DNA of 22,514 nt from a virus. The DNA lies in the IMG/VR virus record IMGVR_UViG_3300035070_002194, positions 1-22,514 of that record, one strand, 5' to 3'. A program made the translations under genes and the position numbers. Shown here one piece after another: positions 11,274 to 19,685 of the stretch (positions are counted from its first letter, which is position 1; each line of letters begins with the position of its first letter). The notes under the pieces are model-generated. The model ran no database searches and was not told the origin of the DNA. It was given only the letters and a program-made list of their open reading frames with translations.

Positions 11274-11431
11274 TGAAAGGTTTATACGCGAACATACATG
11301 CTAAGAGAAAGCGAATTAAGGCCGGTTCTGGCGAGGTTATGAGGAAAGCAGGGGCAAAGGGTGCGCCCACAGCAAAAGCCTTTAAACAGTCTAAAAAGAC
11401 CGCTAAGAGCCTACTTAATAAGGCCAACTAA
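11273..11431 (+). CDS. 52-aa very basic conserved phage protein
   Basis: Starts within the previous stop (TAATG at 11271-11275), so it is translationally coupled. The sequence MKGLYANIHAKRKRIKAGSG, with MRKAGAKGAPTAKAFKQSKK after it, is nearly all K, R, A and G. Such a protein follows the 91-aa family in other marine phages from memory, always unassigned. Its last 17 bases overlap the end of the convergent endolysin gene. Confidence 0.75.
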   Translation: MKGLYANIHAKRKRIKAGSGEVMRKAGAKGAPTAKAFKQSKKTAKSLLNKAN

Positions 11432-11756
11432 CTGCGGTTGTTTCCCTGTCGTCTACATGAATAAAAGATTTGTGAACACCTATACCCTTAAATCCCATCT
11501 CGTAGGCGTGTTTTTGGATGATGTATCTTTGGTTTCCGTGTAACGCTCTAATGTCTGCGGCAATACCTTGGGCGTGAGTTCCCGCTTGGGGCTTTCTTTT
11601 TTCAATACTGTGCCGTGGACTGCGATAGCCGCTCGTGATGATAAAGGGAAATCCGCAACGGTGGCGTAATTCGTCCAATCGTGCGAGGAAGTCTGGACAC
11701 ATTTCATTTTCGCCAGTCTCCTGACAGTTAAAATCTTCTAGCTTAAAGTATCTCAT
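11415..11756 (-). CDS. M15 family peptidase endolysin (113 aa)
   Basis: Peptidase M15A fold: SGYRSPRHS (42-50), THAQGIAADI with zinc ligands H61 and D68, the helix HAYEMGFKGIGV, and FIHVDDR with the third ligand H100. The fold cleaves peptidoglycan stem peptides (D-Ala-D-Ala or L-Ala-D-Glu type; the bond cannot be told from sequence). It is the last gene of the late operon, overlaps the holin gene as ATGA (11753-11756), and has no signal peptide, so it depends on the holin. The reading frame is complete. Confidence 0.9.
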   Translation of the reverse strand: MRYFKLEDFNCQETGENEMCPDFLARLDELRHRCGFPFIITSGYRSPRHSIEKRKPQAGTHAQGIAADIRALHGNQRYIIQKHAYEMGFKGIGVHKSFIHVDDRETTAVSWPY

Positions 11757-12112
11757 TTCTTTTTTGATGCAATCACACCCTCAAACGCACCACCACCAAA
11801 ATAAAACCCTACGATAGTAAGCATTATCCAGTCTATTTTAAACGCCTGTATAATCTTAGTAACATCGTCCGTAGAGTTTCCAGCAAAATATAAAGTCAAC
11901 ACCATGATGTAACTGGCTACAAACGTCAAAGCAAAGATAATCGCTAGATAGCGTTGTGCAATCTTAAAAGGGGCGTAGGCAGATAATAGGTCAGTCTTGG
12001 CCTTGGTGGTGGCCTTGATCTGTTCTTCGTCAGAGGTATGCAAGTCGTCAATTAACTTGAACCCCTTGGCAATCACATCGCCATTGCCTAATATGCTACT
12101 GAGAATACCCAT
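11753..12112 (-). CDS. Three-TM holin of gene-transfer-agent type (119 aa)
   Basis: Matches the GTA_holin_3TM pattern: an N-terminal amphipathic part (residues 1-45) with DLHTSDEEQIKA, TM1 (about 54-76, YLAIIFALTFVASYIMVLTL), a polar loop, and TM2/TM3 (about 94-112, WIMLTIVGFYFGGGAFEGVI) with a basic C-terminus. Immediately upstream of the endolysin with an ATGA overlap, it is the best holin candidate of the lysis block. The ribosome site is weak, which fits delayed low-level synthesis. Confidence 0.82.
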   Translation of the reverse strand: MGILSSILGNGDVIAKGFKLIDDLHTSDEEQIKATTKAKTDLLSAYAPFKIAQRYLAIIFALTFVASYIMVLTLYFAGNSTDDVTKIIQAFKIDWIMLTIVGFYFGGGAFEGVIASKKK

Positions 12113-12121
12113 TACTTTTCT

Positions 12122-12601
12122 TTACGCTTCCCTATATAATGGGCCATTGCATTTACGCAAGCCAACGCTAGAGCCACGAAACCCAGAATATTCAATAGCA
12201 GTTCCAAAACTTCCAGATTCCTTTGTAAGAATAGCGCATACCATCAGATAGTATGCAGTCCATGTATAGGCGTAAATAGATTCTACGGCAAAGCCTGCTA
12301 TTGTGGTAATGCCTAAGTACCAAGTAGTGTAAAAAGAACACTGTAAAGCGACTAATACAAGGCACATAACTTGAAGTTTTAAAGCCAATCTATTATGTTC
12401 TAATTGTACAGCATTAAGCATTAGACAAATACCTGTACCCTCGGACAGTGCGCTAAGTAAAAAAAAATAATCAGGGTGCAACGTAACGTAATTGCTAATC
12501 AATATCGCGCTAACTGTAAAGGTTAAGGCAATCATTTTGTTGCTTTGGCTTCTTTGCGCTAGGCTTAGGGCAACCAATAAGCAACCTAACAGCGGTGTCA
12601 T
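12122..12601 (-). CDS. Multi-pass membrane protein of unknown function (159 aa)
   Basis: Four to five hydrophobic segments: about 3-15, 22-38, 46-62, 76-92 and 95-122. The last 35 residues are polar (GFRGSSVGLRKCNGPLYREA). Its ATG overlaps the stop of a 16-codon frame as ATGA (12598-12601), so translation is probably coupled to that peptide. It lies in the lysis block but is too long and multi-pass for an ordinary holin. It could be a second holin, an antiholin, or a membrane protein of another role. Confidence 0.65.
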   Translation of the reverse strand: MTPLLGCLLVALSLAQRSQSNKMIALTFTVSAILISNYVTLHPDYFFLLSALSEGTGICLMLNAVQLEHNRLALKLQVMCLVLVALQCSFYTTWYLGITTIAGFAVESIYAYTWTAYYLMVCAILTKESGSFGTAIEYSGFRGSSVGLRKCNGPLYREA

Positions 12602-12648
12602 TTTTTCACTTTCTTTTTTTTCTTTGGTGGGTAGGTAGGGCTAGGCAT
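12598..12648 (-). CDS. 16-residue Pro/Lys peptide frame
   Basis: MPSPTYPPKKKKKVKK starts at ATG 12648 behind AAGGA with a 7-nt spacer and ends in an ATGA overlap with the next gene. The ribosome site, the spacing and the overlap together argue that it is translated. The run of lysines could act in itself as a charged peptide, or the frame may serve only to feed ribosomes onto the membrane-protein gene. Confidence 0.5.
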   Translation of the reverse strand: MPSPTYPPKKKKKVKK

Positions 12649-12651
12649 AAT

Positions 12652-12858
12652 TTAATCCTTATCAGTTTCGTTAATTCGTTGTCTAATCATTATAACAGAA
12701 AGGCAAATACCCGCAACTAGAGAAACAGCCTGTAAGATAGGGTTTAATGTGAGGTCTATCCACCCTGCCAAGTCAAAGCCGTTAGCCGCCGCGCTTGCTA
12801 CAACGGCGGTTTCTACAGTAGATTTAATCTGCGGATTTTCTGTTAATGTTTTAATCAT
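12652..12858 (-). CDS. Small membrane protein, holin-like (68 aa)
   Basis: The N-terminal 24 residues are polar (MIKTLTENPQIKSTVETAVV), followed by an alanine-rich helix and one strong membrane segment (about 38-60, LNPILQAVSLVAGICLSVIM), then a basic and acidic tail (RQRINETDKD). Size and layout fit a class III-like holin or spanin-type accessory. The start overlaps the previous gene's end as ATGA. Confidence 0.65.
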   Translation of the reverse strand: MIKTLTENPQIKSTVETAVVASAAANGFDLAGWIDLTLNPILQAVSLVAGICLSVIMIRQRINETDKD

Positions 12859-13049
12859 TTTTCTGCCATTGACTGCGTAGTTTGATACCGAAAGAATATA
12901 CCGCCCATTCCAAATAGAATACTAGCTAACATGATAGCCTCGGCAGATAAGTTCAGCTGTAAAACGTACACTTGTAGAGCCGCCAAGGTTATCCCAAAGA
13001 CCTGCCAACGGTTGCTACGACTACGCCAAAATTGTTTTAACTTGTCCAT
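12855..13049 (-). CDS. Small two-TM membrane protein (64 aa)
   Basis: ATG 13049 behind AAGGA. A basic N-terminus (MDKLKQFWRSRSNRWQ) is followed by two hydrophobic segments (about 18-32, FGITLAALQVYVLQL, and 37-54, AIMLASILFGMGGIFF). This looks like a class II holin and is the first of the four membrane genes before the endolysin. The true lytic holin cannot be told from sequence alone. Confidence 0.65.
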   Translation of the reverse strand: MDKLKQFWRSRSNRWQVFGITLAALQVYVLQLNLSAEAIMLASILFGMGGIFFRYQTTQSMAEK

Positions 13050-13058
13050 AATAATTCC

Positions 13059-13778
13059 TTATGGTGTTGGTAAAAATGAGTATTTGTATGCGGAACTAGT
13101 AACATTGCCTGTTACCCATAAGCTAGTCCCGTCCCACGCAAGTCCGTAAGGATTTCCCTCTTGGCTTGCTACGTTAAAATTAGTGCCTGTATATACGCCC
13201 GCAGAGGTGTATTGATATACATTATCTGACGATGTACCCACTACCCAAAAATGAGTCCCGTCCCATGCAATATCGTGAGGATTTCCCTCTTGACCTGCTA
13301 CGCTAAAGTTAGTGCCTGTGTATACTCCTGCTGAAGTATATTGATATACCGCATCTGTCTGGCTCTCCACTACCCAAAAATGAGTCCCGTCCCAAGTTAA
13401 ACCATTAGTAGTAGTGCCTGATAGACTAAAGAACGTGCTTTGATATACCCCTGCTGTGTTGTATTTTTCAGCCCTATTATTTGAGGCCCCAATATTTCTT
13501 AAAACCCATAAAAACGTACCGTCAAACGCTATACCTTGCGCTCCACTACCAACGAGAAAAGAAAAATTATCATAAACGCCTGCGGAAGTGTACCTGTATA
13601 GTTTGCCAGACGCAGTTCCAACCACCCAAAAATATGTCCCATCCCAAGTTATGCCTCTTGGTGATATATCTTGAGCAGATATGTCAAAGCTGGTGCCGCT
13701 GTATTGCCATGACTTAGGCCCACCGCCACGACCTACAGCCTTGCCAATCGAGAATGCGCTTAAGTTAGCGTTAATCAT
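13059..13778 (-). CDS. Beta-propeller repeat protein, probable tail adhesin (239 aa)
   Basis: ATG 13778 overlaps the previous stop as ATGA; a longer start would run into the upstream gene. From residue about 44 a unit of about 43 residues repeats: [IL]-[TA]-[WF]-DGT-x-[FL]-WV, an acidic turn, then YxYTSAGVY. Four full copies and a half copy are seen; the N-terminal WQYSGTSF pairs with the last half copy as in velcro-closed propellers. A five-bladed propeller is inferred. The gene lies just after the spike-base-like gene, so a receptor-binding or fibre-tip role is likely. Confidence 0.72.
   Translation of the reverse strand: MINANLSAFSIGKAVGRGGGPKSWQYSGTSFDISAQDISPRGITWDGTYFWVVGTASGKLYRYTSAGVYDNFSFLVGSGAQGIAFDGTFLWVLRNIGASNNRAEKYNTAGVYQSTFFSLSGTTTNGLTWDGTHFWVVESQTDAVYQYTSAGVYTGTNFSVAGQEGNPHDIAWDGTHFWVVGTSSDNVYQYTSAGVYTGTNFNVASQEGNPYGLAWDGTSLWVTGNVTSSAYKYSFLPTP
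13150..13407 (-). repeat. 129-bp tandem repeats (two most similar blades)
   Basis: 13150-13278 and 13279-13407 are adjacent 129-bp units coding nearly the same 43 residues. Shared tracts include GGATTTCCCTCTTG and ACCCAAAAATGAGTCCCGTC. The near-identity points to recent unit duplication and a potential for blade-number change. Confidence 0.8.
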
Positions 13779-14038
13779 GCTATTAGAGCGTGTATGCCAG
13801 TAGCAGTAGTGCCAGTAGATAGCACACGCTTGACCGAACAAATAAGATAAAAGTTATCGGGGACAGCAACCGTCCTAGACACTCCATCTACGTTGTGAAA
13901 AGTCACGTTACCCGCGCCCGTAATGTATAGCCCTATACCTACACTAGATAGGTCTGTGCTGTCGTTTGGGGTGACAGGTAGCATATCAGTTACGCTACCG
14001 TTTAAATGTCCTCGTTTTCCTTCAAATGGATTGCTCAT
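13775..14038 (-). CDS. Spike-base-like protein (87 aa)
   Basis: GAGGT precedes ATG 14038. The pattern LPVTPNDSTDLSS (20-32), GIGLYITGAGNVTF and the end VKRVLSTGTTATGIHAL match the RCAP_Rcc01079 spike-base family known from the Rhodobacter gene transfer agent, where it anchors head spikes. It sits between the tailspike and the propeller protein, both of which may attach through it. The match is by eye on characteristic motifs. Confidence 0.7.
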   Translation of the reverse strand: MSNPFEGKRGHLNGSVTDMLPVTPNDSTDLSSVGIGLYITGAGNVTFHNVDGVSRTVAVPDNFYLICSVKRVLSTGTTATGIHALIA

Positions 14039-14045
14039 AAATACC

Positions 14046-16628
14046 TCAAATAATAATATAATTGTATACTTGATTATTGCCAGTGTTGTGATTCACCGTA
14101 AAACTTTCACCCTCTACAACAGAGGTAACAAACGCTTCTAGCCCTGCATAAGCAGACGAATACCGAGGAACCAGAACAATTCTGCTTGCAGAAGTGGCAT
14201 TATCATTATTAACAACGGTTGACGTTTGATTCACAGCAAGATTAAACGTGCCACCCATAGGGTCATTCCCTATTGTGGTAGAGGTCACATCAATATCGCC
14301 ACCTGATAAAACTTTGGTAGGTTCTTGCATATTTCCTACAAAACTACACCCAACAAATTGATGCAAGCCACCAGTAGCAAACGCTCCAAAGTTTTGCGAC
14401 ACGACTGTAATTCTAATCTTATCGTTAAAGGTAGCACCTGATGTTAAAGTTATCACGCCACCTACCCCAGCATTAGGCGCAACAGTGTAATCCGTAGTTA
14501 AAGTAAGCAAGTTTCCATTTTTAACTACTCTTAGGTCGGCGGTATTAGTAGGGTCAAAGTTATATGCGAACGCTGTTTGAGCCGCAGTAGCATAATAAGT
14601 ATCTGACAAGCTATCAGGCGCTCCACTAATAACAATTTCATCTCCCGCGTTTTGCGTTCCAGTATTAATTGTTACGTTGCCGCCAGCACTACCCACTCCT
14701 GAGACAGTATAATCGGTAGTTAGCGTTAGCGGTGTACCTCTGCGCTCAACCCGAATATTTGACGCGGAATTAACTTTAAAAGTATAAGGGAACACTGTCT
14801 GCCCTTGAGTAGCTACAATAGTATTTTTAGCCCTAGTTCTAGTGTCATAAATATTGGTGTTAGTAATCTTGCTACGTCCAGACTCTAAGAATATACCTGC
14901 CCTATTTACACTGTCAGACAAAAGGTTATTATTAAATACTTCACAATCAGACACGGTAACATCGGGCAAGTTTAATTGCATTCCTGATCGCAAGTTTTCA
15001 TAAACTTTACATGATTCTATTCTATGGCCTACGCCAGATTTTAAATAAATTGCAGGGCCATAAGAACCCGTCACTTTACAGCCAATAAGGTGCAACCTTT
15101 CGCAGTTTGCTAGGTTTGATATACCGTACCTAAAACTAGCATTGGGTAAATTTTCTCCGTTACCCTTACAGTACAAACCTATAATAGTAACATCGCTAGA
15201 GCCAGTAACAGTTAACCCTTCGTAGTTGTTGTCCTCTGACGAGCCTCCCAACAATAAGGTTCTTGATGCGTTTGATGCCTCCCTGTCGTGACCAATATTA
15301 ATTCCAGTGTATCCAGAATTTCGGGACGTAGGGGCAATAATTTGAGAGTCCTCGCAGTTGACCGTAAGGTTTGATAGCTCGTTACCATCTAAGGTATCGC
15401 TAGATGATACAGCCCTAAGCCCTCGCGTGTGACCTATACCGCTTCCCCATTGGTTTCCCGCCGTATAACAGCGTTCCGTCATTGAATCAAGGTTGCCACC
15501 AAACACAATGCCGCAACCAATATTATAATTAGCTTTAACATTAATACACTTATTGCGTACTGAGTCTACCGCACTTACGCCATCTGGGTCGCCCTCAAAC
15601 CAAACCCCTGCGCCCCAGTTTCCGGGCTGGGCTGTTAAAATAAAGTTCTCAATAGTCACATTATTTATAGAGCAATTTACAGATTTATCCAGCTTAATGC
15701 CTGCCCTGTAAGCTGTAATAATAGCCCACGCTGACCCTGAGTATTGTTTGAATTGACTAACCGCTGTATCGTAAAACGTATCGCCATCTTGTAATGCAGA
15801 GCCATTAGTTCTAGTTGTAGGCTCGGTAGCACTACGGCCTTGATAACCTGCGGCAATATTGTACCCGCCGTCAAGGTAACCATCACCACTAATAATTACA
15901 TTGCTTACGTTTGCGCCCGTAATTAACGGGGTGTCAGTAACGGTCAAAGATGCCTTTAAAGTACCCTCAATTAATAGCTTAGTATTGTTTGTTACTGTAA
16001 GAGTAGTAGCCAAGTAAACAGACTGAGCAGAGAGCAAAACCCACACTCCATTACTACCGTTTATTGCCGCTTGTATAGCCGCTGTGTCGTCGGTAACGCC
16101 ATCACCAACAGCTCCAAAATCCTCGACCGCAATTACCGCATGAGTCCCACTAGGGGGTAGCATTTTGACCGCCCCGTCTGCACCAAAGCCTAGAGCTTTA
16201 TTAGCCCTGCTTGAAGCTACTGGCAAAGCCATGTTTACCGTGCCTAGATCGGTCTGCGGTTTTCTAATAGTAGCTAGAATAGACGTAGCCATTTGCTGTA
16301 GTGCAATGTAGGATTTATTTACATCGCCGTTTACATCAGCGGCTAAGAAGTCGCCTGAGTTCTGGTAGTTAGTAGTTCGATCAATAGGCATATCAAGATA
16401 CACTGACAAGGTGTCGCCTGTAGTAGCGCCTACGTTTAACGTGACGTTACCGCCGTAACTACCTATACCGCTAACCGTGTAATCATTGCCAGCGCCTAGT
16501 GTTAGCGTTACGCCGTTCTTGACAACCTTTATATCAGTGTCGGATAATGCGGTAAACGTATACGGGAAGACGGTTTGACCGCTTGTAGCCGTATAATCGT
16601 TTCTTGTAGTTGCCGCTGTTAATGTCAT
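14046..16628 (-). CDS. Beta-helix tailspike / tail fibre with three copies of an attachment module (860 aa)
   Basis: Residues about 15-115 are like the T7 gp17 N-terminal domain that fixes the fibre to the tail. At 168-177 DFGAVGDG begins a pectate-lyase-type beta-helix that extends to about 590, the usual fold of capsule-degrading spikes. A short insert (about 258-300, with RTNGSALQDGDTFYDT) looks like a known carbohydrate-adhesion-type motif. The attachment module QTVFPYTF...LTLTTDYTV then recurs at about 606-670 and 680-745. The C-terminus carries a beta region. GAGG 8 bases before ATG 16628. Confidence 0.85.
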   Translation of the reverse strand: MTLTAATTRNDYTATSGQTVFPYTFTALSDTDIKVVKNGVTLTLGAGNDYTVSGIGSYGGNVTLNVGATTGDTLSVYLDMPIDRTTNYQNSGDFLAADVNGDVNKSYIALQQMATSILATIRKPQTDLGTVNMALPVASSRANKALGFGADGAVKMLPPSGTHAVIAVEDFGAVGDGVTDDTAAIQAAINGSNGVWVLLSAQSVYLATTLTVTNNTKLLIEGTLKASLTVTDTPLITGANVSNVIISGDGYLDGGYNIAAGYQGRSATEPTTRTNGSALQDGDTFYDTAVSQFKQYSGSAWAIITAYRAGIKLDKSVNCSINNVTIENFILTAQPGNWGAGVWFEGDPDGVSAVDSVRNKCINVKANYNIGCGIVFGGNLDSMTERCYTAGNQWGSGIGHTRGLRAVSSSDTLDGNELSNLTVNCEDSQIIAPTSRNSGYTGINIGHDREASNASRTLLLGGSSEDNNYEGLTVTGSSDVTIIGLYCKGNGENLPNASFRYGISNLANCERLHLIGCKVTGSYGPAIYLKSGVGHRIESCKVYENLRSGMQLNLPDVTVSDCEVFNNNLLSDSVNRAGIFLESGRSKITNTNIYDTRTRAKNTIVATQGQTVFPYTFKVNSASNIRVERRGTPLTLTTDYTVSGVGSAGGNVTINTGTQNAGDEIVISGAPDSLSDTYYATAAQTAFAYNFDPTNTADLRVVKNGNLLTLTTDYTVAPNAGVGGVITLTSGATFNDKIRITVVSQNFGAFATGGLHQFVGCSFVGNMQEPTKVLSGGDIDVTSTTIGNDPMGGTFNLAVNQTSTVVNNDNATSASRIVLVPRYSSAYAGLEAFVTSVVEGESFTVNHNTGNNQVYNYIII

Positions 16629-16658
16629 TTTGTAGCCTCAATAGTTCTGTTGATTATA

Positions 16659-19600
16659 TCATAAATCTTGCGCGGATTCTTCTATCTTGTCAAAACCCAT
16701 TCTAAACCCTGACAAATTTTGGTACGGTATAAGTCTGCGAATAGCCCGAATGTCTGAGTCTGTCATTTCTTCACCTGACGATACTGCATTAGCGGCTTGT
16801 ATGGTAGTAGTTAGCAACCCGCCAAATGTTGGCCCAGCTAAATTTTCAGCGATAGACTTATATACTTGTTTAGATGCTGGCGTACTAGTACCCAACATCG
16901 GCCTCAATCCTGCCGAGTTGCTAGATATTTTTTCAACAAATGCGTTTACTTCTGATAGCACCCCAATAGCGCCAGACCTGTCGATACCCTCCATTACCCA
17001 TACGGCAGGGTCGTCGCTTATTTCTCTACCAGATTCTTTTTGCTTTAAGAAATAAGTAAAAGCCCCCATCCCTACAAGCATTGCAAAGCCACCAATAGCG
17101 TTGTGGTCTTGTCCTTGCAAGGACGCAATTACCATTCTTTGATTTGTAGAAAGTATAAAAGATTTAAACTGCCCTATTGTTTGCCCCATAGGTCTTGACA
17201 TAAATAAAGGCTTTTCCTGTCCCGGAACAACGATTACTCTGTCGCTTTCTTTTCTTACAGCCGCGCCCCACATTCTTTCTAGGTCTGGTCTGTCCCAATT
17301 CTTTGCGTTAGTAATCCACACGCCATTGGTTTTTTCGCCATATTTTTCGACTTGCTCCCACATATCTTGAGCCGATTGCTTGTTAATTCCTAATCTTTCT
17401 AGGCGCTTGTCAAACTTTCCTTTTTGCAAGCTATCAAATACAGAGGTTTGCATGGTTACAGCGTGAAGTTGTTTCATGCCAGCAGTCCATCTATCTAGCA
17501 GATTAATTCTACCAAAATTGCGCGAGGCGCTACTAAGGCCCCGCTCAAAGGCGGTATTGCCTTGTGCGTAATCTGCTACGTCTGCAATAATGGCTGACCG
17601 ACGAGTAAGCGCAACGGAGCCAATACCATACCTTTTGCTTTCTGCCGCTGAAACATTAAATGCCTTTGTGTTTGCTATTAAAGGAAGCAAGCCGTTTTTA
17701 AAAGTTTTTACAAATCCTTCGGCCATAAAAACACGCGCAACATCGGGAAAGCTAGTAACAGTTACCCCGCCCAATAAGCGCAAATAGTTTAAATCCCTAG
17801 AGGCTCGCATAGTGCGAGTAAAAATATTATCTTCGGTGTAGCCGTAAACACCACGCAAGCGGTCTCTCATTCCAGCAATATTTCTAATATCTTGCTCTCT
17901 TTGCTTTTCTAGCTTTTGCTGTTGCTTTGGAGTCAAGGACGCATCATTTTTTTTCTTAGCATACCATGAATTAATGTCTTTTAGTTGGTCAGTCATATTT
18001 ACATCGCCAAACATTTTTACTAGCTCTACATCGCCAGACACGTTTTGCAAAAATCTTGGGCCTAAAATTTCAATGTCATTTTCTAAAAATTCTTCAACTA
18101 ATTCGTCTGGTATTTGAAAAACGCGATTTCTTAATGGGCCTCGTAGCGCGGTTCCAGATATACCTTGATTATTGACTCCACCACCTTTTGAGCCAGCCCC
18201 TAACTTCCAATCATAAGGCAATCGCCCGTCTGGACTGCCTTGTATTCGTTGCGCTATTTCTTCGGCTAACGCTTCATAATCTTGCCGCTCAAAATCCATG
18301 CCTTTCTTAAATTTAGCCTTGTCGATAATTTTTTGCAATTCTGCTTGTTCTTTTCCTGTCGCTTTTCCAACTTGAGCAGAAGCCGCTTTTGCTTTTTCAT
18401 ACAATTTAACGTCTTGACCTTCTAGCCAATCAGACACCTTAATCACAAATTGAGGGAAATTGGTTGAAATTTTATTTTTATTCCACACTCTATTCAAATA
18501 ATTATTGGCTGTCGAAACGTCAACATCTTCTGGCAATAGCCTTTGTTCAATCATTTCTTTTTTCATGGGGTCGTACAATTCTTTTACCCAAGAATCAGCC
18601 GATGCTTTTACTTCGGGTATGTTACTTTTTCCCGTTCTGATTGCTGTAGATACAGCCTCACTAAATTGCTTGCGCGTCATTTTGCCGCCAGCTTTTTTAT
18701 ACTGCGCTAACAGATTAGCGTGTTGCTCTACTGCAATTCCTAGTTTTCCTGCGTGTAAACCTGCTAATTGACCCGCTGACTGAACTGCCTCCCCATCCAT
18801 TTTAATGACGTTTTCTGCTAACAAATTAGCTGTAATTCTAGTAGCAGGGGCCGCACTTGTGATTGTGCTTGCTACAGGGTCCCAAGGCATTAGCTTTAAT
18901 AAGCCTTCGGCTAACTTGCCAGATACTTGTTGATCCCCCCTAGCTTTAGCCGCGCCTATGCTCCCGCCGCTTAAAGGCTCGTTAGTTGTCGGGTTGATTC
19001 CGTCTGCAATTTTAGGTTCTACGTTCATTGTGTCTTCTACAGCGTCCACAAAAGCCTTGTCTGCTCCCGCCTCCGCTAACTTGCTGGCTGTTGCCCCTAG
19101 CACCCCACCAAGTAACATTCCTCCCGAAATATTAATTGCAGACTCGCCATAAGTTCTAGTCAACTGCTGAGTATGTAGCGCCGCTTCTTGAATAGCAGTA
19201 TCAATACCTACTACAGAACCAGTAACCGCCGCACCACTTAAAATGCTTTTTCCTGCTCGATAAGTATTTAATGCTACGCCACCTACAGACAGCAAAGACA
19301 ATGGGTCGGCCATCATTACAGGAAGCCCTACTACAAAAGAAGTAGCCCCACCCTTAGCCATAATTTCTCTATCGCGCCGTTCCTTAGCAATCTGTTTTCT
19401 AACCGCTTCAATTTCTTGATCGTCGTCAGCAAAAATAGCGGCAGATACGAACTGCTCGTCTAGCTTTTCTGCCTCGGTAAACTGAGCATAAGCATCAAAT
19501 GTGCTATTGTCTTTAGTATCTGGCAAGCCCACTTCTTGATTGACAAAACTGCCAATTATGTTTTCTTGCCGAAAAAACGCCCCAGCAATTTCGCTAACGC

Positions 19601-19685
19601 TAGGCTTGCCTTCTGTAGGCAAAGCAGAAGTTACAGCCGACTTATCGCCGTATAATTGTGTTGCGGGAGATTGCGACCAGCCCAT
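16659..19685 (-). CDS. Large internal virion protein (gp16-like DNA ejection protein, 1008 aa)
   Basis: Very long, with hydrophobic, Gly/Ala-rich stretches at about 112-165 (GGATSFVVGLPVMMADPLSL, with more after it) and near 910-930 (FAMLVGMGAFTYFLKQ), separated by charged helical regions. The size, order and position fit T7 gp16, which with gp14 and gp15 crosses the cell envelope to deliver DNA. No lysozyme-type transglycosylase domain was seen at the N-terminus, unlike T7. Starts at the stop of the previous gene (TAATG). Function is inferred mainly from order and size. Confidence 0.7.
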   Translation of the reverse strand: MGWSQSPATQLYGDKSAVTSALPTEGKPSVSEIAGAFFRQENIIGSFVNQEVGLPDTKDNSTFDAYAQFTEAEKLDEQFVSAAIFADDDQEIEAVRKQIAKERRDREIMAKGGATSFVVGLPVMMADPLSLLSVGGVALNTYRAGKSILSGAAVTGSVVGIDTAIQEAALHTQQLTRTYGESAINISGGMLLGGVLGATASKLAEAGADKAFVDAVEDTMNVEPKIADGINPTTNEPLSGGSIGAAKARGDQQVSGKLAEGLLKLMPWDPVASTITSAAPATRITANLLAENVIKMDGEAVQSAGQLAGLHAGKLGIAVEQHANLLAQYKKAGGKMTRKQFSEAVSTAIRTGKSNIPEVKASADSWVKELYDPMKKEMIEQRLLPEDVDVSTANNYLNRVWNKNKISTNFPQFVIKVSDWLEGQDVKLYEKAKAASAQVGKATGKEQAELQKIIDKAKFKKGMDFERQDYEALAEEIAQRIQGSPDGRLPYDWKLGAGSKGGGVNNQGISGTALRGPLRNRVFQIPDELVEEFLENDIEILGPRFLQNVSGDVELVKMFGDVNMTDQLKDINSWYAKKKNDASLTPKQQQKLEKQREQDIRNIAGMRDRLRGVYGYTEDNIFTRTMRASRDLNYLRLLGGVTVTSFPDVARVFMAEGFVKTFKNGLLPLIANTKAFNVSAAESKRYGIGSVALTRRSAIIADVADYAQGNTAFERGLSSASRNFGRINLLDRWTAGMKQLHAVTMQTSVFDSLQKGKFDKRLERLGINKQSAQDMWEQVEKYGEKTNGVWITNAKNWDRPDLERMWGAAVRKESDRVIVVPGQEKPLFMSRPMGQTIGQFKSFILSTNQRMVIASLQGQDHNAIGGFAMLVGMGAFTYFLKQKESGREISDDPAVWVMEGIDRSGAIGVLSEVNAFVEKISSNSAGLRPMLGTSTPASKQVYKSIAENLAGPTFGGLLTTTIQAANAVSSGEEMTDSDIRAIRRLIPYQNLSGFRMGFDKIEESAQDL

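Noticed and set aside
10903-12878. 12-base match CATTGACTGCGT at 10903 and near 12867
   Set aside because: A match of this length is expected by chance several times in a window of this size and the contexts differ.
15677-15889. Minus-strand frame within the tailspike
   Set aside because: Lies in a different frame of an 860-codon gene, with no start signal.
16659-19685. Lysozyme or transglycosylase domain in the gp16-like protein
   Set aside because: No E-S or G-L-x-Q style transglycosylase motif was found at the N-terminus.
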